DNA of 64,000 bases from Streptomyces hundungensis. GTDB taxonomy: Bacteria; Actinomycetota; Actinomycetes; Streptomycetales; Streptomycetaceae. The position numbers and the translations under genes are program-made. How positions within the stretch are numbered: position 1 is the stretch's first letter; each line of letters begins with the position of its first letter. Positions 35,666 through 46,781 of the stretch are shown piece after piece. Location: the NCBI RefSeq assembly GCF_003627815.1, contig NZ_CP032698.1, positions 6,262,001-6,326,000 on the forward strand. Direction: 5' to 3'. The notes under the pieces were generated by a model. That model was given only the letters and a program-made list of their open reading frames with translations. It was not told where the DNA came from and searched no databases.

Positions 35666-37028
35666 GACCATCCCCCTGCCGTGCCGACCGCGCCACCGGA
35701 CGCCGCCCCCGTGACGCCGCGTTCCCGTCCTGCCTGGCGCCACAGCTCGGGCAGCGAGGCGCCCGGGCTCACCTGGAGCGCGGTCCATCCCGCCTCGCGC
35801 AGCAGCCGCAGCCGTTCCTCGACCGGGCCGCGCTCGGGGGAGCCGTGCGTCCACAGACCGCTGTCGAGCACGAAGGCGACCGCGGCGCCGCTGCGCCGCC
35901 GCATCTTCGCCGCGACCGCCGCCTGCTCCTCGTCGAGGTCCCCGAAGAAGCCGATGAGCAGCCCCTCGTTGCCGCCGCGCAGCACGTCGTACGCGCGGGA
36001 GAGGCCGCCGCCGTCGGAGTGGTCGACGACGGCGAGGGTGTCCATCATCAGCCCGGCCGAGTCCGAGGAGTCCTGGGTCGAACCGGCGAACCCGCCCGCG
36101 CCGTCACCCGGCACGGAACTGCCGGTGTCGGTCAACAGGCGTACGGAGAAGCCCCGTTCCAGCATGTGCGTGAGGGCCGAGGCCGCGCCCGACACCGCCC
36201 ATTCGAAGGCCGAGTCGGGGCCGGCTCCCGCGTACGCGATGTCCCGGGTGTCGAGCAGCACCGTGCAGCGGGCCCGCTGCGGCTGCTCCTCGCGGCGCAC
36301 CATCAGTTCGCCGTAGCGCGCGGTCGAGCGCCAGTGCACCCGGCGCAGATCGTCCCCGTGCCGGTAGCCGCGCGGAATCACGTCGTCCTCACCGGCGAGC
36401 GCGAGCGAGCGGTGCCGCCCGTCGCCGTACCCGGCGGCCTCGCCCGAGAGCCGTACCGGCGGCAGCGGCTCGGTCCTGGGGATGACGGTCAACGTGTCGT
36501 ACGCACTGAAGGCGCGGGTCAGCTCGCACATCCCGAACGGGTCGGTGAGGCGCAGTTGCAGCGGGCCGAGCGGATAGCGTCCGCGCAGGTCGGAGCGGAC
36601 CCGGTAGGACACTTCGCGCTTGCCGCCCGCCTCGACCCGGTCGAGCACGAAACGCGGGCGCGGGCCGAGGACGTAGGGCACCCGGTCCTGGAGCATGAGC
36701 AGGCCGGTGGGCAGCCGCGAGACGTTGTCGAGCCGCAGATGGACCCGCGCCTCGGAGCCGGCCGGGACCCGGCCGGGGGCCAGGCGGCGGCTGCCCGCGA
36801 CCCGGTAGCGGGTGCGGTAGAGCACCACCGTGCAGACCAGCGGCAGCACGGCGAGCAGCAGACCGACCCGCAGCAGGTCCTCCTGGCCGAGGACGAAGGC
36901 ACAGATCGCGGCGGCGACGCCGGCGGCCAGGAAGGAGCGGCCCCGGGTGGTGAGGCCGGCCAGGGCGGCCCAGAGGCCGCCGCGCGCCTGTTCGTCGGCG
37001 GACTCGGCGGGGAGCCCCCCGGCCTCCA

Positions 37029-37032
<4 letters not shown>
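35662..37032 (-). CDS. DUF58 domain protein
   Basis: A 456-residue protein. Two hydrophobic segments near residues 30-72 anchor it. The DUF58 signature is at about 220-255: GDDLRRVHWRSTARYGELMVRREEQ. A von Willebrand factor A-like fold follows, with TVLLDTRD standing for the metal-site strand. Known from the family: DUF58 proteins occur with MoxR ATPases and transglutaminase-like proteins and may act as chaperone or assembly partners. The GTG at 37032 overlaps the moxR stop codon (GTGA), and the gene overlaps the next start in turn. Confidence 0.9.
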
Positions 37033-38039
<1,007 letters not shown>

Positions 38040-38181
38040 CCGGCCCTCCTCGGCCCTTGCATACGGGCCGACGCACTGCGCACGGCACGGCCCACCCCGA
38101 AGTACGGACAGCGCGGCCGAACGGTTCGGCCCTCTGTCACATCCGCATTCTTGTTGCCGTTGCCGCGTCGTGTCACTCGCC

Positions 38182-38190
38182 TGTGGACAA
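38182..38190 (-). promoter_or_regulatory. Single perfect DnaA box
   Basis: TGTGGACAA on the plus strand is TTGTCCACA on the minus strand, the Streptomyces DnaA-box consensus. It lies 143 bases upstream of the MoxR start, inside one arm of the stem-loop at 38185-38217. No second box is seen nearby, so it is not an origin. Confidence 0.4.
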
Positions 38191-38217
38191 CTGGGGGGTC
38201 TTCATGGTGAGTTGTCC
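38185..38217 (-). terminator. Stem-loop between carbonic anhydrase and MoxR genes
   Basis: GGACAACT (38185-38192) pairs with AGTTGTCC (38210-38217) around a 17-base loop, with extra G/C pairing possible inside. It is 39 bases past the carbonic anhydrase stop codon on the minus strand, so it may end that transcript. Confidence 0.45.
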
Positions 38218-38256
38218 CCCTATTTCCGTTCCTGAGCTCTCAGCCGGCCTGAGCGG

Positions 38257-38823
38257 TCAGGCCACCGGGTCGATCTCGCGCAGCAGACCCGTCGTCACAT
38301 CGAAGACGAAGCCGCGGACGTCGTCGACGTGCGGCAGGAACGGCGAGGTCCGCACCCGCTGCATCGACTGGCGTACGTCCTGGTCGGCGTCGCGGAACGA
38401 CTCGACGGCCCACGCCGGGCGCTGGCCCACCTCCTGCTCCAGCGCGTGCCGGAAGTCCTCGGTCAGGGTCTCCATGCCGCAGCCCGTGTGGTGCACCAGC
38501 ATGACGCTGGTGGTGCCGAGCGCGCGCTGGCTGATGGTGAGGGAGCGGATCACGTCGTCGGTGACCACGCCGCCCGCGTTGCGGATGGTGTGGCAGTCGC
38601 CGAGTTCGAGGCCGAGCGCGGCGTGCAGGTCGAGGCGCGCGTCCATGCAGGCCACGACGGCGACGTGCAGGACGGGGCGGGCGTCCATGCCGGGGTCGGT
38701 GAAGGCGGCGGCGTACTGGCGGTTCGCCTCGACCAGCCGGTCCGTCACCGTCCCTCCGCTGCGGACGGTCAGACGGGGCCTGCGAGCGGGAGGCTCTGCG
38801 GGTATGTGCGCAGGAGTCGACAT
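38257..38823 (-). CDS. Beta-class carbonic anhydrase
   Basis: A 188-residue zinc enzyme for hydration of carbon dioxide. The ligand motif CMDARLD (Cys with its Asp-Arg dyad) and the second HHTGCG (His and Cys) are both present, with IRNAGGVVTDDVIRSL between them. The ATG at 38823 has no ribosome site but has TACCGT seven bases upstream, predicting a leaderless mRNA. An alternative GTG at 38748 has a good GGAGGGAC site and would remove a 25-residue Pro/Arg-rich start. Both are compatible with the fold. Confidence 0.88.
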   Translation of the reverse strand: MSTPAHIPAEPPARRPRLTVRSGGTVTDRLVEANRQYAAAFTDPGMDARPVLHVAVVACMDARLDLHAALGLELGDCHTIRNAGGVVTDDVIRSLTISQRALGTTSVMLVHHTGCGMETLTEDFRHALEQEVGQRPAWAVESFRDADQDVRQSMQRVRTSPFLPHVDDVRGFVFDVTTGLLREIDPVA

Positions 38824-38830
38824 ATGTATG

Positions 38831-38836
38831 ACGGTA
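38831..38836 (-). promoter_or_regulatory. -10 box of the carbonic anhydrase gene
   Basis: TACCGT on the minus strand ends seven bases before the ATG at 38823. It supports the longer protein and a leaderless transcript. Confidence 0.4.
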
Positions 38837-38974
38837 GCCGCCGCTGATCTCGGAGTCTTGTCGTGGAGTCGGAAAAAGAGCGTCAACTCGGGCGCCTGTG
38901 AGGTAACCCACAGACCTCACCGGTGTTCACCCGAACGAGTGATTAAAGTGCCTCGCGGCGCGCTGGAGGGTTGA

Positions 38975-39002
38975 TTGACCCGCAGGACCGGTGGACTAAA
39001 GT
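38975..39002 (+). promoter_or_regulatory. Main promoter of the division and cell wall operon
   Basis: TTGACC (38975-38980) and TAAAGT (38997-39002) are 16 bases apart, a near-consensus vegetative promoter. It would start transcription near 39009, about 230 bases before rsmH. A second TAAAGT at 38944-38949 in similar context could mark another start. The leader 39009-39237 contains a 73-codon frame, but its third positions are less G/C-rich than in real genes here. Confidence 0.65.
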
Positions 39003-39237
39003 GACGCGAAGCGGGAGCAGTGACAGCTGGTCTCCCCTGTGCGGAACCCCAGGCCTCCGGGAAGCACGTCCTCCCGGACCATACGTTTACCCGCGTGCCC
39101 GGCGCGCGTACGGCTCGGCCCCCTCCCGCCCTCCGGTCGGCTGACGCCCCTTCCCCGGCGCCAGCCGTTCGCCTCCGGGCAGAGAGCGGGAACCGGCCCG
39201 TATGCGCGGCGGTGCGCCGGACCTTGAGAGGGCGGCT

Positions 39238-40188
39238 TTGAGCCAGCGACACGTCCCGGTGATGCTCCAGCGATGCTTGGACATGTTGGCCCCGGCCCTG
39301 ACCGAGCCGGGTGCGGTCGTCGTCGACTGCACCCTCGGCCTCGGCGGCCACAGCGAAGCCCTGCTCACCCGGTTCCCCGAGGCGCGCCTGATCGCCCTCG
39401 ACCGCGACAAGGAAGCACTGCGCCTGTCCGCTGAGCGCCTGGCCCCCTTCGGGGAGCGCGCCACCTTGGTGCACGCCGTCTACGACGAGCTCCCCGACGT
39501 GCTGGAACGTCTCGGCACGCCCCGCGTCCAGGGCGTCCTGTTCGACCTCGGCGTCTCCTCGATGCAGCTCGACGAGGCCGACCGAGGGTTCGCCTACGCC
39601 CAGGACGCGCCCCTGGACATGCGTATGGACCAGTCGACGGGCATGAGCGCCGCCGAGGTGCTCAACACCTACCCGCCCGGTGAACTCGTGCGGATCCTGC
39701 GGGCGTACGGCGAGGAGAAGCAGGCCAAGCGGATCGTCTCGGCGATCGTGCGCGAGCGCGAGAAGGAGCCGTTCAGCAACAGTGCCCGGCTCGTGGAGCT
39801 GATCCGCGACGCGCTGCCGCAGGCCGCCAAGCGCACCGGAGGCAACCCCTCCAAGCGCACCTTCCAGGCGCTGCGCATCGAGGTCAACGGCGAACTCGCC
39901 AGCGTGGAGCGGGCGATCCCCGCCGCGGTCGACGCCATCGCGCTCGGCGGCCGGGTCGCGGTGCTCTCCTACCAGTCCCTCGAAGACCGCATCGTCAAGC
40001 AGGTGTTCGCGGCCGGCGCCGCCAACACCGCGCCGCCCGGGCTCCCGGTGGTGCCCGAGCGCTACCAGCCGCGGCTCAAGCTCCTCACCCGCGGCGCCGA
40101 ACTCCCCACGGAGGAGGAGGTCGCCGAGAACCGCCGCGCGGCCCCGGCCCGGCTCCGCGGGGTCCAGCGGATCAGGGAGGACGTGTGA
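39238..40188 (+). CDS. rsmH: 16S rRNA (cytosine(1402)-N(4))-methyltransferase
   Basis: Methylates C1402 in the ribosomal decoding centre; the gene heads division clusters in most bacteria. The protein has 316 residues from the TTG at 39238. [14 protein letters not shown], the SAM motif [46 protein letters not shown] and the final RPLxP-like [22 protein letters not shown] are family-typical. The TTG has GAGAGGG six bases upstream. An ATG at 39202 would add 12 residues. Its stop codon overlaps the ftsL GTG. Confidence 0.93.
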   Translation: MSQRHVPVMLQRCLDMLAPALTEPGAVVVDCTLGLGGHSEALLTRFPEARLIALDRDKEALRLSAERLAPFGERATLVHAVYDELPDVLERLGTPRVQGVLFDLGVSSMQLDEADRGFAYAQDAPLDMRMDQSTGMSAAEVLNTYPPGELVRILRAYGEEKQAKRIVSAIVREREKEPFSNSARLVELIRDALPQAAKRTGGNPSKRTFQALRIEVNGELASVERAIPAAVDAIALGGRVAVLSYQSLEDRIVKQVFAAGAANTAPPGLPVVPERYQPRLKLLTRGAELPTEEEVAENRRAAPARLRGVQRIREDV

Positions 40189-40704
40189 GCAAACCGGCCA
40201 TGCAGTTGCGCGGCACCGCCGCGCGGCTCGGCAGGCTGATGCCGTCGCAGGGGGCCAACAGCGCCGCCCGCACCCCCTTCGTGCTCCTCGTCGTCGCCCT
40301 GCTCGGCGGCGGGCTCATCACGCTCCTGGTCCTGAACTCGGCACTCAACGAGGGCTCGTTCAAGCTCAGCGAGTACCGCAGGCAGACCACCGAACTCACC
40401 GACGAACAGCAGGCCCTCCAGCGCGACGTGGACGACCTGTCCGCCCCCGACGCACTCTCCCGCCGGGCCGGTGACCTCGGCATGGTCCCCGGCGGCAACC
40501 CCGTCTTCCTCGGCCCCGACGGCACCGTCAAGGGCGTCCCCGGCACCGCGGGCGACCCTTCGCCCGCCGAGGCCGCCGAGCCCGCGCCGCTGCCCGGGGC
40601 GCCGAGCCAGGCCCCCGCACCGCGCCCCAAGCAGCGCCACACCCCGGCCCCCAGCCCGGCCGGCCGGCGAAGACCTCCCCGACCCCCGGCAGGTGACGCA
40701 GTGA
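40185..40704 (+). CDS. ftsL: FtsL-like septum formation protein, reading frame disturbed at its 3' end
   Basis: A bitopic division protein: a short cytoplasmic part, one membrane helix (about residues 31-52) and a leucine-zipper-like coil ([24 protein letters not shown]). It is followed by [19 protein letters not shown] and a Pro-rich tail. The GTG at 40185 overlaps the rsmH stop. The frame then continues without a stop into ftsI. CCGG is repeated three times at 40656-40667. With only two copies the protein would end ...[15 protein letters not shown] at the TGA at 40702-40704, which overlaps the ftsI GTG in the normal way. So this copy is either fused to ftsI or carries a four-base insertion or sequencing error. 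Confidence 0.8.
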
Positions 40705-42620
40705 GCCCCAAGGAACCCCCGCGCCGCCGGGTGCCCCCGCCCGCGCGCTCCCGCCCGCCGGCCCGCCGCCCCCCGGCCGCCAAGAAGCTCAAGCTCGGCA
40801 GCCACCGGCCCCGCCTGCGCCTGGTCAGCCTCGGGCTCACCCTGGTCATGCTGGCCTTCGTGGTGCGGCTCCTCCAGGTGCAGGCCGTCGACGCCAGTGC
40901 GTACGCCGCCAAGGCCGACAAGAACCGGTACGCCAGCTACGCGCTGCCCGCCGAACGCGGCAGGATCACCGACCGGGCCGGCATCGCGCTCGCCACCAGC
41001 GTCGACGCGTACGACATCACCGCCGACCCCACCCTGTTCACCCCCGAGAGCGCCAAGATCCCGGACGCCGCGGAGCAGGCGGCCGCGCTGCTCGCGCCGT
41101 TGATCGGCAAGGGCCAGGCAGAGCTCGCCAAGAAGCTCAAGACGCCCAGGACCCGCTATGTGGTGCTCGCCCGCAGACAGACCCCGCAGGTCTGGAACCA
41201 GATCAAGGACCTCAAGAAGGTCCTCGGCGAGAAGGCGGCCGCCGACCGCGCCAAGGGCGGCCCCGGCGCCAATGTGCTGGCTGGCGTCCTGAACGAGTCC
41301 AGCACCAAGCGGGTGTACCCCAACGGCGATCTCGCCGCCGGGATACTGGGTTACGTCAACGCCGAGGGCAAGGGCGGCGGCGGCCTGGAGTCGTCCCTGA
41401 ACAAGGAGCTGGCCGGCACCGACGGCAAGATCTCCTACGCCCAGTCCGGCGGCCGGCGGGTGCCCACCGCCGGTACCCGCGAGACCCCGGCCGTGCCCGG
41501 CTCCGACGTCGAGCTGACCATCGACCGCGACATCCAGTGGATGGCGCAGAAGGCCATCGCCGACCAGGTCGCCGAGTCCCGCGCCGACCGTGGCTACGTC
41601 ATAGTGCAGCGGTCCGACACCGGCGAGGTGCTCGCGATGGCCAACGCGCCCGGCTTCGACCCGAACAACATCGCCCAGGCCAACGCCGCGGCGATGGGCA
41701 ACGCGGCGCTCCAGGACGCCTTCGAGCCCGGCTCCACCGCCAAGGTCATGTCCATGGCCGCGGTCCTGGAGGAGGGCGTCGCCACCCCCGACACCCATGT
41801 GGTGGTGCCCAACCGGCTCCAGCGCGGCGACCGGCTCTTCAAGGACGACGTCGATCACGCCACCTGGAACCTGACCCTCAACGGCGTGCTCGCCAAGTCC
41901 AGCAACATCGGCACCATCCTCGCCGTCGAGCAGCTGGGCAAGACCGACGCCCAGGCCGACGGCGTCCTGTACTCCTACCTGCGCAAGTTCGGCATCGGCT
42001 CGCCCAGCGGCCTCGGCTTCCCCGGCGAGACACCCGGCATCCTCGCCCCGGCGAACAAGTGGTCCACCTCGCAGCAGTACACGGTCCGCTTCGGCCAGGG
42101 CCTCTCGCTCAACGCCATGCAGGCCGCCTCCGTGTACTCGACCATCGCCAACGGCGGGGTCCGCATCGAACCGACCCTGGTGCGCGGCACCAAGGGGCCG
42201 GACGGGCGGTTCACCCCGGCGCCGCCGCCCCGGCAGACCCGGGTGGTCAGCGAGAAGACCGCCAAGACGCTGGCCCAGATGCTCGAATCGGTCGTCGGCG
42301 ACGCCGAGGGCACCGGCACCAAGGCGGCCATCCCCGGCTACCGGGTCGCGGGCAAGACCGGCACCGCCAACCGGGTCGACCCCAAGACCGGCACCTACAA
42401 GGGCTACACCGCCTCCTTCGCGGGCTTCGCGCCCGCCGACAACCCCAAGATCACCGTCTATTGCGCCATCCAGAACCCCACCAGGGGCAGCTACTTCGGC
42501 GGTCAGATCTGCGGACCCATCTACAAGCAGGTCATGGAGTTCGCCCTCAAGACCCTCCAGATCCCGCCCAGCGGAGCCCAGCCTCCCAACCTGCCCGTCA
42601 CCTTCGGCGGCAACGACTGA
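40701..42620 (+). CDS. ftsI: Division-specific penicillin-binding protein (transpeptidase)
   Basis: Cross-links septal peptidoglycan. 639 residues from the GTG at 40701, which has AGGTGA at 40691-40696. A basic Pro-rich cytoplasmic start, one membrane helix (about residues 41-62) and a dimerisation domain with RGRITDRAGIALATS come first. The transpeptidase domain has Ser345 in STAK, Ser400-Ser-Asn402 in SSN, and Lys552-Thr-Gly in KTG. Because of the CCGG triplication upstream, the frame is also open back to the ftsL start, giving a possible 811-residue FtsL-FtsI fusion. Confidence 0.93.
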   Translation: MSPKEPPRRRVPPPARSRPPARRPPAAKKLKLGSHRPRLRLVSLGLTLVMLAFVVRLLQVQAVDASAYAAKADKNRYASYALPAERGRITDRAGIALATSVDAYDITADPTLFTPESAKIPDAAEQAAALLAPLIGKGQAELAKKLKTPRTRYVVLARRQTPQVWNQIKDLKKVLGEKAAADRAKGGPGANVLAGVLNESSTKRVYPNGDLAAGILGYVNAEGKGGGGLESSLNKELAGTDGKISYAQSGGRRVPTAGTRETPAVPGSDVELTIDRDIQWMAQKAIADQVAESRADRGYVIVQRSDTGEVLAMANAPGFDPNNIAQANAAAMGNAALQDAFEPGSTAKVMSMAAVLEEGVATPDTHVVVPNRLQRGDRLFKDDVDHATWNLTLNGVLAKSSNIGTILAVEQLGKTDAQADGVLYSYLRKFGIGSPSGLGFPGETPGILAPANKWSTSQQYTVRFGQGLSLNAMQAASVYSTIANGGVRIEPTLVRGTKGPDGRFTPAPPPRQTRVVSEKTAKTLAQMLESVVGDAEGTGTKAAIPGYRVAGKTGTANRVDPKTGTYKGYTASFAGFAPADNPKITVYCAIQNPTRGSYFGGQICGPIYKQVMEFALKTLQIPPSGAQPPNLPVTFGGND

Positions 42621-42635
42621 AATCCGGAAGCCTCA

Positions 42636-44303
42636 GTGACAACCATCACCCGCGGCCCTGGGAACCAGGACGGGACCCAGGACGCCGTGCCCCCCTCTTT
42701 TGGCGACCCGACGGGTGCGCCCGGTACGCTCACCGCCGTGCCACACGCTGATCAGTACCGAACCGCCCAGCAGGACGCCCCCGCGAAACAGCCGGGAGCG
42801 CCCCGACCGGAACAGGCCCGTCCGACCCCGCTCGGCGAGCTGGCCGAGCGCCTGGGGACGAACAGTCCCGGATCGGGAGAGGTCACCGGCATCACCCACG
42901 ACTCCCGGGCGGTACGCCCCGGAGACCTGTACGCCGCGCTGCCGGGCGCCAACACCCATGGCGCCGACTTCGCCGCCCAGGCCGCGAGCCTCGGCGCGGT
43001 CGCCGTGCTGACCGACCCGGCCGGCCGCGAGCGGGCCGCCGCGACCGGCCTGCCCGTCCTGGTCGCCGGGGACCCGCGCGGCCGCATGGGCGAACTCGCC
43101 GCCGAGATCTACGGCCACCCCGGGCGTGACCTCCTCCAGCTCGGCATCACCGGAACCTCCGGCAAGACCACGACCGCCTACCTCGTCGAGGGCGGGCTGC
43201 GCGGCGCCGGGCACGCGACCGGCCTGATCGGCACGGTCGAGATGCGCATCGGCGACGAGCGCATCAAGTCCGAGCGCACCACGCCCGAAGCCACCGACCT
43301 CCAGGCGCTGTTCGCGGTGATGCGCGAGCGCGGCGTCGACTCGGTCGCCATGGAGGTCTCCAGCCACGCCCTGGTGCTGGGCCGGGTCGACGGCTGCGTC
43401 TTCGACGTCGCCGTCTTCAACAACCTCAGCCCGGAGCACATGGAGTTCCACTCCGACATGGAGGACTACTTCCAGGCCAAGGCGCAGCTGTTCACGCCCC
43501 GGCGGGCCAAGCGAGGCGTCGTCAACTTCGACGACGAGTACGGCCGCAGGCTGGTGAAGGAGGCCGGCATCGAGATCACCACCTTCTCCGCCGAGGGCCA
43601 CCCCGACGCCGACTGGCGGGCCGAGGACGTCCAGGTCCGCCAGGACAGCAGCACCTTCACCGTGGTGACGCCGCAGGGCGAGCGGATCTCCGCCACCGCC
43701 CCGCTGCCGGGCCCGTTCAACGTGGCGAACACCCTCGCCGCCGTCGTCACGCTCGCCGTCGCCGGCCTCGACCCGCAGACCGCCGCCGACGGAGTGGCCG
43801 CCGTACCCGGCGTGCCGGGCCGTCTTGAGCGGGTGGACGCGGGCCAGCCCTACCTCGCCGTCGTCGACTACGCGCACAAGACGGACGCCGTCGAGTCGGT
43901 CCTGCGCTCGCTGCGCAAGGTCACCGAGGGCAAGCTGCACATCGTGCTCGGCTGCGGCGGCGACCGCGACAAGACCAAGCGGGCCCCGATGGGCGCCGCC
44001 GCCGCCCGGCTCGCCGACACCGCCGTACTGACCTCCGACAACCCCCGCTCCGAGGACCCCCTCGCGATCCTCGCCGCGATGCTGGCGGGCGCCGCCGAGG
44101 TGCCGGCCCACGAGCGCGGTGAGGTCCAGGTCTTCGAGGACCGCGCCGCCGCCATCGCCTCCGCGGTCGCCCGCGCCGAACCCGGTGACACCGTGCTCGT
44201 CGCGGGCAAGGGCCATGAACAGGGCCAGGACATCCACGGAGTGGTACGCCCCTTCGACGACCGCCTCGTCCTCCGCGCCGCCATCCAGAAAAGTCAGGGA
44301 TGA
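42636..44303 (+). CDS. murE: UDP-MurNAc-L-Ala-D-Glu : diaminopimelate ligase
   Basis: Adds the third residue (diaminopimelate) to the peptidoglycan precursor. A 555-residue Mur ligase with the ATP loop GITGTSGKTTTAYL, the substrate motifs ERTTPEATDLQ and MEVSSHAL, and the C-terminal DNPRSEDP box that selects diaminopimelate over lysine. The first 60 residues are a variable Pro/Ala/Gln-rich extension. The GTG at 42636 has GGAAG five bases upstream. It lies 15 bases after ftsI. Confidence 0.96.
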   Translation: MTTITRGPGNQDGTQDAVPPSFGDPTGAPGTLTAVPHADQYRTAQQDAPAKQPGAPRPEQARPTPLGELAERLGTNSPGSGEVTGITHDSRAVRPGDLYAALPGANTHGADFAAQAASLGAVAVLTDPAGRERAAATGLPVLVAGDPRGRMGELAAEIYGHPGRDLLQLGITGTSGKTTTAYLVEGGLRGAGHATGLIGTVEMRIGDERIKSERTTPEATDLQALFAVMRERGVDSVAMEVSSHALVLGRVDGCVFDVAVFNNLSPEHMEFHSDMEDYFQAKAQLFTPRRAKRGVVNFDDEYGRRLVKEAGIEITTFSAEGHPDADWRAEDVQVRQDSSTFTVVTPQGERISATAPLPGPFNVANTLAAVVTLAVAGLDPQTAADGVAAVPGVPGRLERVDAGQPYLAVVDYAHKTDAVESVLRSLRKVTEGKLHIVLGCGGDRDKTKRAPMGAAAARLADTAVLTSDNPRSEDPLAILAAMLAGAAEVPAHERGEVQVFEDRAAAIASAVARAEPGDTVLVAGKGHEQGQDIHGVVRPFDDRLVLRAAIQKSQG

Positions 44304-44307
44304 AGTA

Positions 44308-45714
44308 GTGATCGCCCTCTCCCTCGCCGAGATCGCCGCAATCGTCGGCGGGCAGCCGCACGACATACCGGATCCGTCCGTCACGGTCACCGGACCCGTC
44401 GTCATCGACTCCCGCCAGGTGGCGGCCGGTTCGCTCTTCGTGGCCTTCGCCGGCGAACACGTCGACGGCCACGACTACGCGCAGCGCGCCTTCGAGGCGG
44501 GCGCGGTGGCGGTCCTGGCGGCCCGCCCGGTCGGCGTGCCCGCGATCGTCGTCGACGACGTGCAGGGCGCCCTCGGGGCGCTGGCCCGCGATGTCGTACG
44601 CCGGCTCGGCACCGATGTCGTCGCGCTGACCGGCTCGTCCGGCAAGACGTCCACCAAGGACCTGATCGCGCAGGTGCTCCAGCGCCACGCGCCCACCGTC
44701 TTCACGCCGGGCTCCCTCAACAACGAGATCGGGCTGCCGCTGACCGCGCTCACGGCCGGCCCGGAAACCCGGCACCTGGTCCTGGAGATGGGCGCGCGTG
44801 GCGTCGGCCACATCCGCTATCTGACGGGTCTGACCCCGCCGACCATCGGTCTCGTCCTGAACGTCGGGAGCGCCCACATCGGCGAGTTCGGCGGCCGGGA
44901 GCAAATCGCCCTCGCCAAGGGCGAGTTGGTGGAGTCCCTGCCCGAGGGCGGATGCGCCGTCCTGAACGCGGACGACCCGCTGGTACGCGCCATGGCGTCC
45001 CGCACCAAGGCGCGGGTGCTGCTCTTCGGCGAGGCCGAGGACGCCGACGTACGGGCCGAGAACGTGCGGCTCACAGCGGCCGGACAGCCCTCCTTCAGCC
45101 TTCACACACCCTCCGGGTGCGGCGATGTGACGTTGCGCCTGTACGGTGAGCACCACGTGTCGAACGCGCTCGCCGCGGCCGCCGTCGCCCATGAGCTGGG
45201 CATGTCCGCAGACGAGATCGCCCGCGCGCTCTCCGAGGCGGGCACCCTCTCCCGCTGGCGTATGGAGGTCACCGAGCGTCCGGACGGTGTGACGGTCGTC
45301 AACGACGCCTACAACGCGAACCCCGAATCCATGCGAGCCGCTCTTCGCGCGCTCGTGGCCATGGGCAAGGGGCGCCGGACGTGGGCGGTGCTCGGTCCGA
45401 TGGCCGAGCTCGGCGACGAGTCGCTCACCGAGCACGACGCGGTCGGACGGCTCGCCGTCCGGCTCAACGTCAGCAAGCTCGTGGCAGTCGGGGGCCGGGA
45501 GGCGTCCTGGCTGCAACTGGGCGCATATAACGAGGGTTCGTGGGGTGAGGAGTCGGTGCACGTGTCCGACGCACAGGCGGCCGTCGACCTGCTGCGCAGT
45601 GAACTGCGCCCGGGTGACGTCGTGCTGGTGAAGGCATCCAGGTCGATCGGTCTGGAGCGGGTGGCGTTCGCGCTGCTCGATGGCGCCGCCGAGGGTGAGG
45701 TCGCCGCCCGATGA
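44308..45714 (+). CDS. murF: UDP-MurNAc-tripeptide : D-Ala-D-Ala ligase
   Basis: Completes the UDP-MurNAc-pentapeptide. 468 residues, with the N-terminal [16 protein letters not shown], the ATP loop [14 protein letters not shown], the NNEIGLPLT motif, [10 protein letters not shown] and [12 protein letters not shown]. The GTG at 44308 follows GGGATGAAGTA, four bases after the murE stop. It overlaps mraY by four bases (ATGA). Confidence 0.96.
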   Translation: MIALSLAEIAAIVGGQPHDIPDPSVTVTGPVVIDSRQVAAGSLFVAFAGEHVDGHDYAQRAFEAGAVAVLAARPVGVPAIVVDDVQGALGALARDVVRRLGTDVVALTGSSGKTSTKDLIAQVLQRHAPTVFTPGSLNNEIGLPLTALTAGPETRHLVLEMGARGVGHIRYLTGLTPPTIGLVLNVGSAHIGEFGGREQIALAKGELVESLPEGGCAVLNADDPLVRAMASRTKARVLLFGEAEDADVRAENVRLTAAGQPSFSLHTPSGCGDVTLRLYGEHHVSNALAAAAVAHELGMSADEIARALSEAGTLSRWRMEVTERPDGVTVVNDAYNANPESMRAALRALVAMGKGRRTWAVLGPMAELGDESLTEHDAVGRLAVRLNVSKLVAVGGREASWLQLGAYNEGSWGEESVHVSDAQAAVDLLRSELRPGDVVLVKASRSIGLERVAFALLDGAAEGEVAAR

Positions 45715-46781
45715 GGCAGATCCTCTTCGCGGGAGCCATCGGTCTGTTCCTGACCCTGGTCGGTACCCCGCTGCTCATCAAGCTCCTCGCCCGCAAGGGC
45801 TACGGCCAGTTCATCCGGGACGACGGTCCGCGCGGCCACGCCGGGAAGAAGGGCACACCCACCATGGGTGGCATCGCCTTCATCCTGGCCACGCTGATCG
45901 CGTACGCCCTGACCAAGGTGATCACCAGTGAGGACCCGACCTTCTCGGGTCTGCTGGTGCTGTTCCTCACCGCGGGCATGGGTCTGGTCGGCTTCCTCGA
46001 CGACTACATCAAGATCGTCAAGCAGCGTTCGCTGGGCCTGCGGGCCAAGGCGAAGATGGCCGGACAGCTGATCGTGGGCATCGCCTTCGCGGTGCTCGCC
46101 CTCCAGTTCGCGGACGCCCGGGGCAACACGCCCGCCTCCACCAAGCTGTCGTTCATCAACGACTTCGGCTGGTCGGTCGGGCCGGTCATCTTCGTGGTGT
46201 GGGCGCTGTTCATGATCCTCGCCATGTCGAACGGCGTGAACCTGACGGACGGTCTGGACGGCCTGGCCACCGGCGCCTCCGTGATGGTCTTCGGCGCGTA
46301 CACCTTCATCGGCCTGTGGCAGTTCCAGGAGTCCTGCGCCAACGCGCAGACCCTGACCAACCCCAACGCCTGTTTCGAGGTGCGCGATCCGCTCGACCTC
46401 GCGGTCGTCGCCTCGGCCCTGATGGGCTCCTGCTTCGGCTTCCTGTGGTGGAACACCTCGCCCGCCAAGATCTTCATGGGCGACACCGGCTCGCTCGCCC
46501 TCGGCGGCGCGCTCGCCGGTCTGGCGATCTGCTCCCGCACGGAGTTCCTGATCGCGCTGCTCGGCGGCCTGTTCGTGCTGATCACGATGTCGGTGGTCAT
46601 CCAGGTCGGCTCGTTCAAGATGACCGGCAAGCGGGTCTTCAGGATGGCGCCGCTCCAGCACCACTTCGAACTCAAGGGGTGGTCCGAAGTCCTCGTCGTG
46701 GTCCGGTTCTGGATCATCCAGGGCATGTGCGTGATCGTGGGACTCGGACTCTTCTACGCGGGATGGGCAGCCGACAAGTGA
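45711..46781 (+). CDS. mraY: Phospho-MurNAc-pentapeptide translocase
   Basis: Transfers phospho-MurNAc-pentapeptide to undecaprenyl phosphate, forming lipid I. A 356-residue protein with about ten membrane helices. It has KKGTPTMGG, the Asp-rich [30 protein letters not shown] and the C-terminal [15 protein letters not shown], all signature segments of MraY. Both ends overlap neighbouring genes (ATGA with murF, GTGA with murD). Confidence 0.97.
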   Translation: MRQILFAGAIGLFLTLVGTPLLIKLLARKGYGQFIRDDGPRGHAGKKGTPTMGGIAFILATLIAYALTKVITSEDPTFSGLLVLFLTAGMGLVGFLDDYIKIVKQRSLGLRAKAKMAGQLIVGIAFAVLALQFADARGNTPASTKLSFINDFGWSVGPVIFVVWALFMILAMSNGVNLTDGLDGLATGASVMVFGAYTFIGLWQFQESCANAQTLTNPNACFEVRDPLDLAVVASALMGSCFGFLWWNTSPAKIFMGDTGSLALGGALAGLAICSRTEFLIALLGGLFVLITMSVVIQVGSFKMTGKRVFRMAPLQHHFELKGWSEVLVVVRFWIIQGMCVIVGLGLFYAGWAADK

